Below, in pieces: positions 29,869 to 40,591 of a stretch of 55,460 bases of DNA. Within the stretch, counting starts at the first letter, position 1; the number at the start of each line of letters is the position of its first letter. The translations under genes and the position numbers were made by a program. Source of the stretch: Leptolyngbyaceae cyanobacterium CSU_1_3 (lineage in GTDB: Bacteria > Cyanobacteriota > Cyanobacteriia > Leptolyngbyales > Leptolyngbyaceae); assembly GCA_012034655.1 (NCBI GenBank), contig JAAUOZ010000007.1, forward strand, positions 1 through 55,460, given 5' to 3'. Below the pieces are notes generated by a model. It made no database searches. It had not been told where the DNA came from and saw nothing but the letters and a program-made list of their open reading frames with translations.

Positions 29869-30621
29869 TTATCCCTCGTTGGAGCGGTCTTCAAACTGTT
29901 GACGACGACGCTGTTGGCGACGGCGCGGTTGATTGGTGGGTGCAGCCTCGATCATCAGATCTTGACCAGGGATAATTTCACCCTTGAAAACCCAGATTTT
30001 GATCCCCAGTGTTCCGTAAATGGTTTGAGCGGTGACGTAGGCGTAGTCGATATCGGCCCTCAAGGTGTGAAGCGGCACGCGACCTTCACGAGTCCATTCG
30101 GGTCGAGCAATTTCTGCACCATTCAGGCGACCGCTAACTTGAATTTTGATGCCTTCGATGCCGGCCCGTTGGGCCCGTTGGATGGCCTGCCGAACGACGC
30201 GCCGGAAGGACACCCGACGCTCTAACTGCTCGGCGATGTATTCGCCAATGAGTGCCGCGTCTGCATCGACACGAGCGACTTCCACCACGTTGATGCGGAT
30301 CTGCCGATCGCTGCTGCCCAGTGCATCTTGCAGCCCAGTTCTCAGAATATCGATGCCTGCACCCCCTCGACCCACAATTACGCCAGGGCGAGAGGTACGA
30401 ATTTCGAGATCGATCTGATCGGCTTTACGTTCAATGCGAATCTCGGAGATTCCAGGCTTTTTCAAGTTGTCCAGGTTCTTCGGATTGGTGAGGAAGAATT
30501 GGCGAATCTTGAAGTCTTCTTGCAGCAGATCAGGGTAGCGGGCAAAGTCAGCATACCAACGAGAGCGATGCTCCTTGATAACTCCTAGCCGAAACCCAGT
30601 TGGATTGATTTTCTGTCCCAT
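29869..30621 (-). CDS. rpsC: Ribosomal protein uS3, 250 aa
   Basis: uS3 forms part of the mRNA entry helicase site. It begins [20 protein letters not shown]. The KH domain contains [20 protein letters not shown], and the C-terminal domain contains [21 protein letters not shown] basic tail [18 protein letters not shown] follows. It is uninterrupted. Confidence 0.97.
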   Translation of the reverse strand: MGQKINPTGFRLGVIKEHRSRWYADFARYPDLLQEDFKIRQFFLTNPKNLDNLKKPGISEIRIERKADQIDLEIRTSRPGVIVGRGGAGIDILRTGLQDALGSSDRQIRINVVEVARVDADAALIGEYIAEQLERRVSFRRVVRQAIQRAQRAGIEGIKIQVSGRLNGAEIARPEWTREGRVPLHTLRADIDYAYVTAQTIYGTLGIKIWVFKGEIIPGQDLMIEAAPTNQPRRRQQRRRQQFEDRSNEG

Positions 30622-30662
30622 ACGTTCCTTTAAAGCAGTTTAAGTAGTCGGTCAGAATCGAA

Positions 30663-31019
30663 CTAGGATTCCGCACCCGGAGCCACGGCGATCGTGATGT
30701 GGCAAGTCGGTTTGCGAATCTGGTAAGCGCGACCTTGGGCACGGGGCCTAAACCGCTTGAGCGAGGGCCCCATGTCTGCAAAGGCTTGGCTGACGACCAG
30801 GGTGGCGCGATCGATCCCTTCGTTGTGTTCAGCATTGGCTGCCGCAGAGCGCAGGACTTTTAGAACGGGGTCACAGGCGCGGTAGGGCATGAATTCCAGA
30901 ATAATTAGCGCTTCCCGATAGGAGCGCCCGCGAATCTGATCCAAAACTCGGCGCACCTTGTGAGGTGACATGCGAATATAACGTGCGATCGCTTTAGTTT
31001 CAGTCGTATCAGTAGCCAT
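30663..31019 (-). CDS. rplV: Ribosomal protein uL22, 118 aa
   Basis: The extended hairpin of this protein lines the exit tunnel. It has [40 protein letters not shown] and the loop [20 protein letters not shown]. It is uninterrupted and of normal length. Confidence 0.97.
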   Translation of the reverse strand: MATDTTETKAIARYIRMSPHKVRRVLDQIRGRSYREALIILEFMPYRACDPVLKVLRSAAANAEHNEGIDRATLVVSQAFADMGPSLKRFRPRAQGRAYQIRKPTCHITIAVAPGAES

Positions 31020-31034
31020 AGTTTCTCCTTTTCT

Positions 31035-31102
31035 GATTTTGGATTCTAGATTTTAGATTTTGCAGGGGTCGAGCTTCCGGCCGAAACCTAGAATCCAAAA
31101 TC
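31035..31102. repeat. 15-bp perfect inverted repeat between rpsS and rplV
   Basis: GATTTTGGATTCTAG at 31035-31049 is matched by its exact reverse complement at 31088-31102, with a 38-base loop. It lies inside the operon, so it is more likely a repeat element or an RNA processing/stability hairpin than a terminator. Confidence 0.7.
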
Positions 31103-31106
31103 TCTC

Positions 31107-31385
31107 CTATCGACGTGCTTTCTTATCGCCACCCGCATGACCTCGGAAGGTGCGAGTGGGTGCAAATTCTCCCAGCTTGTGACCAACCATTTGCTCTGAA
31201 ACATAGACGGGAACATGAGTTCGACCGTTGTGGACGGCGATCGTATGCCCAATCATCTGCGGCAAGATAGTAGAAGCTCGTGACCAAGTTTTGATGACCT
31301 GTTTGTCGCCTCTGGCGTTGAGCGCTTCAACTTTGCTCATTAGATGATCGGCAACAAAGGGGCCTTTTTTAAGTGAACGTGCCAT
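31107..31385 (-). CDS. rpsS: Ribosomal protein uS19, 92 aa
   Basis: This 30S head protein reads [20 protein letters not shown], with the family signature [20 protein letters not shown]. Length is the usual 92. Confidence 0.98.
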   Translation of the reverse strand: MARSLKKGPFVADHLMSKVEALNARGDKQVIKTWSRASTILPQMIGHTIAVHNGRTHVPVYVSEQMVGHKLGEFAPTRTFRGHAGGDKKARR

Positions 31386-31406
31386 GGTGAGGGTCTCCCT
31401 AAGTAA

Positions 31407-32270
31407 TTACGATTCCCGTCCGCCGCGTCCTCGCTTGGAAGACTTACGACGACGACGCACAATCAGAGCACTGCTGAGTTTCTTCTTGTTGCGGGTTTTG
31501 TGTCCGAGGGCGGGCTTGCCCCAAGGGGTGACAGGGCCAGGACGACCGATCGGGGCCCGTCCTTCTCCACCACCGTGGGGGTGATCCACTGGGTTCATCA
31601 CGCTACCTCGCACTTGAGGGCGGCGACCCTTGTGACGAGTCCGTCCAGCCTTACCAAGGCTGGTGTTTCTGGCTTCAATGTTGCCGACCTGACCGATCGT
31701 CGCATAGCACTCTCTGCGAACCAAACGTACTTCTGTCGAGGGGAGCTTCAGCGTCACATAGTCGCCTTCTTTGGCAGCTACCTGTGCCGATGCACCTGCC
31801 GCCCTGGCCATTTGCCCACCCTTGCCGGGGACGAGTTCAATATTGTGAACGATCGTACCCAGGGGAATGTCCTTGAGAGGCAAAGCGTTGCCAATCTCGA
31901 TCGGGGCGTTGGGCCCAGAGTGAATCACGGTTCCAACTTTCAAGTTGTGGGGGTGAAGAATATAACGCTTCTCACCATCTTGGTAGAACAGCAGTGCAAG
32001 CCGAGCATTGCGGTTAGGATCGTACTCGATCGCCGCTACCTTGGCAGGCACGTTTAGCTTGTCGCGACGGAAATCGACGATTCGATACAGACGCTTGTGC
32101 CCACCACCGCGGTGGCGGCAGGTGATCACGCCGCGGTTGTTGCGCCCTTTGTCTCTGTGCTTAGAAGTGGTCAGAGACTTCTCAGGCTCATTTTTTGTGA
32201 TTTCGGCAAAGTCGGGAACCGTGCGCTGACGAGTTCCAGGGGTATAGGGACGGTAAATTCGGATGCCCAT
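31407..32270 (-). CDS. rplB: Ribosomal protein uL2, 287 aa
   Basis: uL2 is needed for subunit joining and peptidyl transfer. Marks are [40 protein letters not shown], and the C-terminal signature [20 protein letters not shown] with the key histidine in the PHGGGEGR loop. It is uninterrupted. Confidence 0.98.
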   Translation of the reverse strand: MGIRIYRPYTPGTRQRTVPDFAEITKNEPEKSLTTSKHRDKGRNNRGVITCRHRGGGHKRLYRIVDFRRDKLNVPAKVAAIEYDPNRNARLALLFYQDGEKRYILHPHNLKVGTVIHSGPNAPIEIGNALPLKDIPLGTIVHNIELVPGKGGQMARAAGASAQVAAKEGDYVTLKLPSTEVRLVRRECYATIGQVGNIEARNTSLGKAGRTRHKGRRPQVRGSVMNPVDHPHGGGEGRAPIGRPGPVTPWGKPALGHKTRNKKKLSSALIVRRRRKSSKRGRGGRES

Positions 32271-32304
32271 AACGTGCTACTCTTTGGGGTTCTAAACTGG
32301 AGTT

Positions 32305-32610
32305 CTAAACTTCTGGGAACAGAGTAATCGAGTCCCCAGCGGCCAGGGTCACGATCGCCCGCTTGTATTGAGGCTTGTGACCTGCGAACTTACCGACGCG
32401 GCGCGATTTGCGCGGGGGCATCAGGGTATTGATCCCAACGACCTTGACATCAAAAAGATATTCGACGGCTGCCTTAATTTCGGGCTTAGATGCCTTAGGG
32501 GCAACCTCAAAGGTATATTGGTTGTCCTCTAGAAGGCGGGTCGCTTTTTCTGTGATGATCGGGCGACGAATCAGATCCGCTAAGTTGCGGGGGTTAAAGT
32601 CACTCACCAT
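32305..32610 (-). CDS. rplW: Ribosomal protein uL23, 101 aa
   Basis: uL23 is a docking site for trigger factor and SRP at the exit tunnel. It reads [20 protein letters not shown], with [20 protein letters not shown] and [20 protein letters not shown]. Its start overlaps the end of rplD by 11 bases. Confidence 0.96.
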   Translation of the reverse strand: MVSDFNPRNLADLIRRPIITEKATRLLEDNQYTFEVAPKASKPEIKAAVEYLFDVKVVGINTLMPPRKSRRVGKFAGHKPQYKRAIVTLAAGDSITLFPEV

Positions 32611-33232
32611 ATACCTCCTGGATCATCGTGATAGCAGCCGCCGTAGCCACAATTTTGTCTGCGTTCAGCAAATCAAAAATGTTTAGGTTGTTGGCTGAAA
32701 TCATTCTCAGTTTCTCAATGTTGCGGGCAGACAGATAAATGGTTTCGTTTCTCTCAGCCACAATCAGCAGCACTTTCGAGTTAGGCTCAACACCCCAACG
32801 AGTCAGCGCTTGAATCAGTTCTTTGGTTTTGGGACGAGAAAGCTGATCGGCAAAATCTTGCACAATGATCAGATCTTCAACTCGACTTTGAAACGCAGTC
32901 CGCAGGGCCAGACGGCGCTCTTTGCGGTTCATTTTGATCGAGTAGTCTCTGGGTTTGGGCCCAAAGATTACACCGCCGCCCCGCCATAGGGGAGAACGGT
33001 TAGAGCCTGCACGAGCGCGTCCGGTTCCCTTCTGTCTCCAGGGTTTGCGCCCGCCCCCCCTCACTTCTGCACGGGTCTTGGTGGAAGCAGTGCCCTGACG
33101 CTGGTTAGCCAGTTGACGCACAAGTGCTCTATGAACGATACCTTTCGCGGATTCTTCTTTCGCGACTTTGAGATCGATCGAAGCCTGCCCTTGGTCGGCT
33201 CCTTGCCAGTCTTTGATTACACAATCAGCCAT
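32600..33232 (-). CDS. rplD: Ribosomal protein uL4, 210 aa
   Basis: This tunnel-constriction protein has [40 protein letters not shown] and [20 protein letters not shown]. The C-terminal globular part ends near [13 protein letters not shown]. It is uninterrupted. Length is typical. Confidence 0.97.
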   Translation of the reverse strand: MADCVIKDWQGADQGQASIDLKVAKEESAKGIVHRALVRQLANQRQGTASTKTRAEVRGGGRKPWRQKGTGRARAGSNRSPLWRGGGVIFGPKPRDYSIKMNRKERRLALRTAFQSRVEDLIIVQDFADQLSRPKTKELIQALTRWGVEPNSKVLLIVAERNETIYLSARNIEKLRMISANNLNIFDLLNADKIVATAAAITMIQEVYGE

Positions 33233-33249
33233 AGTCTTTTCTCCTTGCC

Positions 33250-33887
33250 CTAGCGACCAACTTTGTTAGTGGGCATGATCTGCACCAGAGCACCGGGCTT
33301 ACCGGGCACTCCTCCTTTAATAAGGATGAGGTTGCGATCGGCATCCACCCGCACGACGGTTAACTTACGAATCGTGACTTGGACTCCACCCAGACGACCT
33401 GCCATGCGCTTACCGGGGTAGACCGTCCGGGGGTAGTACCGGCTCCGGTCGAGCCGGGGGCGCGGTGGTTTTTGGAGCCGTGGGCCATCGGCCCTCGTTT
33501 AAAGTTGTGGCGCTTTTGATAACCTGCGAAGCCCTTACCGATGCTGGTTCCAATTACGTCTACGATCTGGCCCACTTCAAAGATGTCGGCGGTGAGCGCC
33601 TGACCGAGTTCATACTCAGCGGGAGGTTTGTCAAGGCGCAGTTCGACGAGGTGGCGCAGGGGTGCAGAGTTGGACTTAGCAAGGTGTCCGAGTTCGGGCT
33701 TGCTGAGTGCCTTGGTTTTGGTTTCACCGAAGCCGATTTGCAGGGCTGAGTAGCCGTCTGTTTCGGGGGTTTTGACTTGAGTAATGGGGCATGGGCCGGC
33801 TTGAATGACGGTGACGGGAATCGCTCTTCCTGTGTCATCAAACACTTGGGTCATACCGAGTTTTGTGCCGAGAATACCGACAGCCAC
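33250..33887 (-). CDS. rplC: Ribosomal protein uL3, one apparent frameshift
   Basis: uL3 starts 50S assembly and reaches the peptidyl-transferase centre. The start is GTG ([20 protein letters not shown]), with a good ribosome binding site AAGGAGA upstream. The frame holds to [15 protein letters not shown] at about 33430. There one G is missing (CGGTC for CGGGTC), and the sequence continues in another frame as [20 protein letters not shown], ending MPTNKVGR at 33250. Repair gives 212 residues, the usual length. It is the first gene of the cluster; rpsJ is absent upstream, normal for cyanobacteria. Confidence 0.93.
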
Positions 33888-34803
33888 TAGACTGGTCTCC
33901 TTTTTTCACACTTGAAGGAGGGATGAGGGATGAAGGATGAGGGATGAAGGGAGAGTGGTAACTCTAGGTTTCATCTTGCTATCGATCGCCGTTCAGTCCT
34001 TCCGTTTGAACATGGCAAAGCAGCGACTTTTTGAGTCGTAGCTTTGTGTTTCCAGAACGGATTCTACGGTCGGAAGACCAGAAGAATCATACCTTTCGGC
34101 GTTTTGAAAGGCAGCGGATTCCGCGTTTTGGGAAAACTTGGGGCGTTTTGGCAAAGCATCTTGAGAGCGCATTACTCTTGTGGTGCTTACTCCAACCCGG
34201 ACTTGAGAGAGTAATCTGCTCAGTATCCGTTTTGCGGTTGGGTTGAATCGCTTAGGCAGGGAATGACTTCCCGGAGGAAACTTTTCGCCTCTGCGCCCGA
34301 AGTCTCTTTCGCAATTTCCCTCGTAGGAGACGAGAAGGCTTGCAAACCTGAGTTGTGAGCATTCAACTATAACTCAGGTGTGATGGCTTTCTCTAAGAAA
34401 TCGCACGTTCAGAATTTAGCAACAGTTATGCAGTATAAAACAGTTGTGGGGCAATCGTCTACTCTTTTGCTAAACTTCTTTTTCAAGCTTCTTGCTCGTG
34501 CGAGTCCGTTAAGTGCGTTCAATTTGCCTTTTGCCAGATGATAGACGATCGCGCTACTCAGCTTTTTCTGTTCTCGCTTTAGTCTTTGCTTAGAGAATGT
34601 TTTAAAAGCCCTCCCCCGTGTGTTTCACTACTTTGACTACCGAGGAGGTGCTACGAAAGAGTCAAGGTTGTCGGGTTGTCGGGTTGTCGGGTTTGCGATC
34701 GCGCTCTTGAGTTGCCCTTGAGTCCCAAGCTGACCCTTTTAAAACACTCTCTAAGATAGGCTGCTCGGACTAGAATGTTTGTGCTATTTGTTATCAAATT
34801 GCC
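33888..34803. other. 916-base divergent noncoding region upstream of the ribosomal superoperon
   Basis: It separates rplC (minus) from the SbcD-like gene (plus) and must contain the superoperon promoter. Visible contents are a GAGGGATGAAGGAT-type repeat at about 33912-33950 and an 8-base tandem repeat at 34668-34691. I see no tRNA or rRNA. A plus-strand open frame of 71 codons at 34031 lacks family features and is not accepted as a gene. A long leader RNA for the superoperon is possible but cannot be shown. Confidence 0.5.
34668..34691. repeat. 8-base tandem repeat x3
   Basis: Three exact copies of TTGTCGGG are followed by a HIP1-like GCGATCGC. Short tandem repeats of 7-8 bases are common in filamentous cyanobacteria. 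Confidence 0.85.
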
Positions 34804-36051
34804 ATGCCTCGTTTTCTTCATGTTGCCGATGTTCATTTAGGATTCGATCGCTACGACAGCAAAGAACGTACCAAAGATTTCTATCGGGCCTTTGAGGATG
34901 TGTTGCAGAAATATGCGATCGCGTCTCAGGTTGATTTTGTTGCGATCGCAGGTGACTTATTTGAACATCGCACCATTCAGCCGAATATTCTCAATCAGGC
35001 AAAGGCATGTTTTCAACTGCTGAAAGATCATCAAATTCCAGCGATCGTGATTGAAGGAAATCACGACAATCGCCCCTATGGCACTCAGACCAATTGGCTG
35101 CGATATTTGGCAGATGATGAGTTGATCATTTTGCTAGAACCCGTCACATTGAACGGCACAGTCGTCTACGAAATGTGGGACGGCGAAGCGGGGGGATATA
35201 TTGACCTTGATTGCGGAGTGCGAGTGTTGGGTTCGGCGTGGTATGGAGCTTCTGCACCCAAAGCGATCGAGACTTTAGCCAATGCAATGCAACAGCTTCC
35301 TTGCCATTCGGGGTACTCGGTGATGTTGTTTCATCATGGTTTAGAAGGGCAAATTGCCCGCTATCAAGGGGCATTGCGCTACAACGACTTGCTGCCCCTG
35401 AGGGATGCAGGAGTTGATTATCTTGCCCTAGGTCACATTCATAAAAATTATAGTGAACAAGGATGGGTTTTTAATCCGGGGTCGCTAGAAGCAAATAGTG
35501 TTGAAGAGTCAAAATACGATCGCGGTGCTTATTTAGTTGAATTAACATCAGAAGGAATTCAAGCAGAGCTTAAGCAAGATTATTATCAAAGACCTTTTGT
35601 TAAATTAAAAGTAACTGCACGAGGGCAAGAAAGCCTCGAAGAAATTGAAGAAATGGCGATCGCACAGGTGAAATCTGCGATCCAATCTGGGCGATTAGAG
35701 CCAGAAAAAGCACCCATGATTGAGCTAAGAATTGAAGGTTTAGTAGGCTTCGATCGTCTAGAACTCGACACAAGAAAACTTCAGCAGGAACTCAAAGACA
35801 TCAGTGGCGCTCTGATCTTTCTGCTGAAGTATGAAGCAAACGCTGTAGAGTATGCATCGCCATTACCAGAAGACGCAACTCGCCTACAAATAGAGCAAGA
35901 AGTGTTTACTGACTTAGTAGCAGCGCACAATAGCTATAAAGCCCGATCGAGCGAACTCGCTCAAGGTCTGATCAACCTGAAGGATCTACAATTGGAGGAT
36001 CGATCGGAAGCAGAAATGTATGAGTTTGTGCAGTCACTTTTAGAATTATAA
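34804..36051 (+). CDS. SbcD/Mre11-like metallophosphoesterase nuclease, 415 aa
   Basis: The protein is a DNA-repair exonuclease of the calcineurin-like fold. The metal-binding motifs are in order: FLHVADVHLG (Asp, His), FVAIAGDLFEHR (Asp), IVIEGNHDNR (Asn, His), MLFHHGLEG (His) and YLALGHIHKN (His-x-His). About 130 further residues form a C-terminal part of mixed helix and strand, probably for DNA or partner binding. No sbcC-like ATPase gene is adjacent, so either the partner is elsewhere or it acts alone. The stretch is somewhat AT-rich compared with the ribosomal cluster. It converges on the PAS-LuxR gene. Confidence 0.88.
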   Translation: MPRFLHVADVHLGFDRYDSKERTKDFYRAFEDVLQKYAIASQVDFVAIAGDLFEHRTIQPNILNQAKACFQLLKDHQIPAIVIEGNHDNRPYGTQTNWLRYLADDELIILLEPVTLNGTVVYEMWDGEAGGYIDLDCGVRVLGSAWYGASAPKAIETLANAMQQLPCHSGYSVMLFHHGLEGQIARYQGALRYNDLLPLRDAGVDYLALGHIHKNYSEQGWVFNPGSLEANSVEESKYDRGAYLVELTSEGIQAELKQDYYQRPFVKLKVTARGQESLEEIEEMAIAQVKSAIQSGRLEPEKAPMIELRIEGLVGFDRLELDTRKLQQELKDISGALIFLLKYEANAVEYASPLPEDATRLQIEQEVFTDLVAAHNSYKARSSELAQGLINLKDLQLEDRSEAEMYEFVQSLLEL

Positions 36052-36603
36052 CTAACACCAACTCTCCTGGTGAGCCTGTTTTTTGGACTGAATATTGCCC
36101 AAATGTTTCTTCACCGTATCGATCGTAATATATAGCTGAGCCGCAATTTCTTTGCGTGACTTGTTGCAGCGACGGAGAAACCAAACCTCCGCCTCACGAG
36201 GGGTCAGTCCATATTTTTTTGCTTCGGTCACTGCCAGACTCTGCATCGATTGTTGTTGATCTTCAAGTCTGACCAAAAGAGAGGGCGTTTGTGACCCTTC
36301 AAGCGTGATCCATTGGACTCGAATTCGGAAAGTTTGGGCACGATCGGTCGTGATTTCTGACTCGATTACTAACGGTCGTTCGCCATACAACTCTCGACTC
36401 TCAATCAGCGCTTCACACGATCGCCAAATCTCTTCAGGGAGGGTATTGCGATCGGGATGCAACTGTTGACAAATTCGAGTAGCAGGCGTATTGGCATAGA
36501 TAAATTCACCTTGCAAATTTAAAATTAGAATGCCATCCACGAAGCCTTCGAGTACAGAGGTAAAAAAGTGATTGGAAGATTCTAGGAAACTCATGTTCAT
36601 CAT
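36052..36603 (-). CDS. PAS-LuxR transcriptional regulator, 183 aa
   Basis: Two domains are visible. A PAS-like sensor is at about residues 8-115 (FVDGILILNLQGEFIYANTP is typical of its first strands). A LuxR/FixJ-type helix-turn-helix is at about 130-180 (YGLTPREAEVWFLRRCNKSR, then EIAAQLYITIDTVKKHLGNI). There is no phosphoacceptor receiver domain, so it would sense a ligand or redox state directly. The signal and targets are unknown. Its 3' end abuts the SbcD-like gene (stop codons one base apart), and its 5' end faces the STAND gene. The ATG 9 bases into the frame is an alternative start. Confidence 0.82.
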   Translation of the reverse strand: MMNMSFLESSNHFFTSVLEGFVDGILILNLQGEFIYANTPATRICQQLHPDRNTLPEEIWRSCEALIESRELYGERPLVIESEITTDRAQTFRIRVQWITLEGSQTPSLLVRLEDQQQSMQSLAVTEAKKYGLTPREAEVWFLRRCNKSRKEIAAQLYITIDTVKKHLGNIQSKKQAHQESWC

Positions 36604-36996
36604 TATGGGGCGTGAATGAACGTTAACAATTGCTTCAGTACGTTTGAATAAATCAGGATATGCACATCACTACAGATAGCAGGCGTGATTTCCAGAAAGT
36701 TCAGACTCAAGCAATCCGTGAACTTACTTACGAAGCTATCCCGATCTTCTCCCCATGACAGTGGGGAAAAGTTAGCACTTGCGATTATTTAGGGTTATGA
36801 AAAGTTAGTCTAAGGCTAGAGAGGCTTAGAGTGGCTTGTCAGCAGACTGTGGTTTTACGGAGCGTCTTATTTGCCCTCACCGGAAATCTACTGAGCCAAG
36901 CTGAATCCTTCATCAAGGCTTATCAATCGATCGAGGGAGGATTTTCCAGAATTCACCCTCGAATCAAGCCATCAGGATGTTTTGGGGTGGAGGACC
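36604..36996. other. Divergent promoter region, PAS-LuxR / STAND gene
   Basis: This 393-base AT-rich interval lies between the two divergent starts. GGGGTGGAGGACC just before 36997 gives the STAND gene a good ribosome binding site. A small inverted stretch (CCCCATGACAGTGGGG) lies at about 36753-36768. No gene is recognised. Confidence 0.55.
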
Positions 36997-39900
36997 ATGA
37001 CCATCGAAGAAGCACTGATCGTTTTAGACAGTTTACTAGGGCAAGAACGGTTGACTCATCTGCAAGAAACCGTTTTTTGTCGCGCTTGGAATGGGCAAAC
37101 CTACGAGCAAATCGCAGAGAGCGAGGGATATGATGCTGACTACGTTAAGCTCGTCGGTTCTCAACTGTGGCAAACCGTTTCAGAACTGGTCGGGAAACGA
37201 GTGACAAAGAGCAACTTTCGCGTTGTCCTCCGGCAAACCTCAACGCCCGAACCGTTATCTTCTATTTCTAGCACCCATCAAGATGTAGCCAAGCCCTCAG
37301 CCCTGCTGGCTCCCACCGCTTTCTCGGATCTCTCCGAAGCGCCCGATGTCTCCCATTTTTGTGGACGCTTAGAGGAACTCAGCGAACTGGCCCAGTGGGT
37401 GACTTCTACGCGATTGGTCACAATTCTCGGCATGGGTGGCATGGGTAAGACGGTGCTATCTGTGAAACTAGCGGAACGATCGCAGTCTCAGTTTGAGTTT
37501 GTGATTTGGCGATCGCTCCGAGATGCCCCCGCATCGAAACGATTTTGGCTGACCTGATTCAGGTGCTTTCTCACCAACACGAGACCCAACTGCCAGAAAC
37601 GATCGACGGTCAGCTAGGGCGATTGATGCACTACCTGAGGCAGCACCGATGTTTGCTGATTCTCGACAACGCTGAATCTATATTAGGGACGGGCGAGCAA
37701 GCAGGACATTACCCGATCGGGTATGAATTTTATGGAGATCTATTTCGGCGAATCGGTGAAACCGTGCACCAAAGCTGCGTGGTGCTCACCAGTCGTGAGA
37801 AACCGAGAGAAGTGGCGGCCCTCGAAGGCAGCGCGGTGCGATCGTTCAAGCTAGCAGGGTTTGATCAATTAGAAGCAAAGGAACTGCTCAAAACCAAAGC
37901 GCTATCTGCGGACGCAGACAGCTTTGAGCAACTGATCCAAATGTACGCCGGAAACCCCTTGGCTCTGAAGATCGCCGCTACCACCATTCAAGAACTATTC
38001 GACGGCGACGTGTGGGAATTTCTCAAACAAGGCACAGCAGTTTTTGGCGACATTTCTGATCTTTTAGATCAGCAGTTCGATCGTCTCTCTGACCTCGAAA
38101 AACAAATTATGTACTGGCTAGCGATCGATCGCGAAGGCGCATCTCTATCTGACTTAGCCGAAGATCTGGTTCCTTCTGTCCCTCCCCGCTATCTGATCGA
38201 AGCCTTAGCCTCCCTCACCCGCCGACCCCTGGTAGAAAAGCAAGGTGCAAAATTCACCCAGCAGCCGGTCGTCATGGAATATATTACCGATCGCCTGATC
38301 GAGCAAGCCCACGCCGAAATCAAACATGCCTCCCTTCATCCCCTTTCCCTGCCGCTTCTCTCGCCTCCCTGCCCCTCCTCCACACCCATGCTCTCATCAA
38401 GGCAACCGTCGAAGACCACATTCGAGAAAGTCAGGCGCGGATGATTGTGCAGCCGCTGCTCGATCGACTTTCGGCAGCACATCACCACAAGTCAGAGATA
38501 GAACGCCAGCTAAAACACTTTTTAGATACATTCAGGAACGATTTTGGTAACGTTCCGGGGTATGGTGCAGGAAATATGATTAATCTCCTGCGACAATTGG
38601 AGGCTGATTTGACGGGCTGTGACTTTTCGGGCTTACCGATTTGGCAGGCTTACCTTCAGGGCGTAAATTTGCGCCAAGTGAATTTTGCCAACTGCGATCT
38701 GAGCAAATCTGTTTTTTCTGAAACCCTGGGCAACATCTGGTCGGTGGCGTTTAGCCCAGATGGAACCCTTTTGGCAGCAAGCGATACGGCAGGAGAAGTT
38801 CACATTTGGCGAGTCTGCGATCGTCAGGGAAATTTGCTGCAAAGCCGCCAAAAACTGCTCACCTGCCAGGGACATAACCACTGGGTGTGTGCGATCGCAT
38901 TTAGCCCCGATGGGCAAACCTTGATCAGTGGCAGTGGTGATGGGACGGCGAAACTTTGGGACGTAGTGACGGGGCACTGCTTACAGACCTTTGCTGGACA
39001 TGAAGATTGGGTGATTTCTGTGGCATTCAGTCCGATGGGGGGCGTGGTAGCCAGCAGCAGTTCCGATCGCACTGTGCGCCTGTGGGATACCCAAACCGGA
39101 GCCTGTGTGAGCATTCTCAAAGGGCACGACCATTGGGTGTGCGCGATCGCCTTTACTCCCGATGGCAAAACGCTGATTAGCGGCAGCGACGATCGCACAC
39201 TCAAACTTTGGGAGACACAAACCGGGAAATGCTATCAGACACTCTCAGGACATACAAGCGTGATTCGGGGTGTGGCTGTGAGTGCGAATGGCGAAATGAT
39301 TGCTAGTGGCAGCGAAGATCACACGGTTAAACTTTGGGATGTGCAATCTGGATGTTGTGTAAACACGCTGTTGGGGCATACGGGCGAAGTGCGCTGTGTG
39401 ACATTTTGCGCCGATGGAACGCTGGCCAGTAGTGGGTTCGATCGTACCCTTAAACTCTGGGATGTCACCGCCGGAAAGTGCCTCAAAACCCTACAAGGAC
39501 ACGCCGATGCTGTTCGGTCAGTTTCTTTCCACCCCCACAGCCCAATTCTCGCGAGTGGCAGTGCTGACCAATCCGCTCGCCTATGGAACCCCCACACGGG
39601 AGAATGTCTGAAAACCCTGCAAGGCTACACCAACTTTGTGCTGTCAGTGGCATTTAGCGCAGATGGCAACACCCTAGCCAGCACCAGCGCCAACCACACC
39701 GTCAAACTCTGGGACACCCATTCTGGTGAGTGTCTGCAAACGATGCACGGTCACAGCAATTGGGTCTGGTCGGTGGCGTTCAATCCCGATGGGCAAACCC
39801 TTGCCAGTGGCAGTTTTGACCAAACCATTCGCCTGTGGCATCGCCAAACGGGCCACTGCCTCAAGATCTTACGCGGTCATGGCAATTGGGTTTGGTCGGT

Positions 39901-40591
39901 GGCATTCAGCCCTGATGGGCAGCTTTTGGCGAGTGGCAGTTCTGATCAAACCATTCGCTTGTGGCGCAGTCAGACGGGCGAGTGTATTAAGGTGTTGGCA
40001 ACGCCAAGCCGCGTCTGGTCGGTGGTGTTTAGTCCCGATGGGCAACTTTTGGCCAGTGGTGACGAAGACCATAGAATTCAACTGTGGAACATTCACACTG
40101 GGCAGTGCCTCAAAACGCTGCATGGTCACGAAGGGCGGATTTGCTCGGTGGCCTTTAGTGCGGATGGGCGATCGCTAGTCAGCAGCAGCGACGATCGCAC
40201 CTTACGCCTGTGGGATCTCGATCGGGGAACCTGTGTACAAACCTGGATCGATCGCGATTGTGTCAAGTCGGCCCACTTCAGCACAGATGGCACTCAGATC
40301 ATCAGTGGCGGTTTCGATCAGACCGTCAAGCTCTGGGATCTCCAGACGGGAGAGTTTCAAAACTTAGCAGGGCACAGCGATCGCATTTGGTCGGTGGCGT
40401 GTAGCCCTGATGGCCGTGTGATTGCCAGTGGCAGCGAAGACGAAACCATTCGCTTATGGGACAGGCAAGGCAATTGTCGCCAGGTTTTACGCAACCCTCG
40501 ACCCTACGAAGCAATGAATATTTGGGGCATCACCGGCCTAACCGAAGCGCAAAAAGTAACCCTGAGAACATTAGGCGCGATCGAAGTCTAA
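36997..40591 (+). CDS. STAND-family NB-ARC ATPase with 14 WD40 repeats, two apparent frameshifts
   Basis: Repaired, the protein is about 1198 residues. Residues 1-85 match the small N-terminal helical domain common on cyanobacterial STAND proteins (YEQIAESEGYDADYVKLVGS). NB-ARC follows, with P-loop ILGMGGMGKTVLS at about 142-154, Walker B-like CLLILDNAES, and FKLAGFDQLEAKELL. A short pentapeptide stretch (LTGCDFSGLPIWQAYLQGVN) precedes 14 WD40 repeats, enough for two seven-bladed propellers. The end has MNIWGITGLTEAQKVTLRTL. One C is missing at about 37530 (CCCCCGC for CCCCCCGC), and a second frame change lies between 38340 and 38395, before HALIKATVEDHIRESQ. Such proteins are signalling switches, some linked to phage defence or regulated cell death. 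The start at 36997 has a strong Shine-Dalgarno. Confidence 0.88.

Noticed and set aside
34031-34246. Plus-strand open frame of 71 codons in the region upstream of rplC
   Set aside because: No ribosome binding site, odd composition and no recognisable family; it is probably chance in promoter DNA.
33888-34803. Search for tRNA or rRNA genes in the longest noncoding interval
   Set aside because: No cloverleaf or conserved T-arm sequence was recognised by eye.
37506-38444. Second and third STAND open frames taken as separate genes
   Set aside because: Conserved NB-ARC and WD40 segments run continuously across the breaks once single bases are restored, and the internal starts have no binding sites.
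39726-40178. Alternative-frame open frame of 150 codons inside the WD40 region
   Set aside because: It is a repetitive shadow created by the regular WD40 codon pattern.
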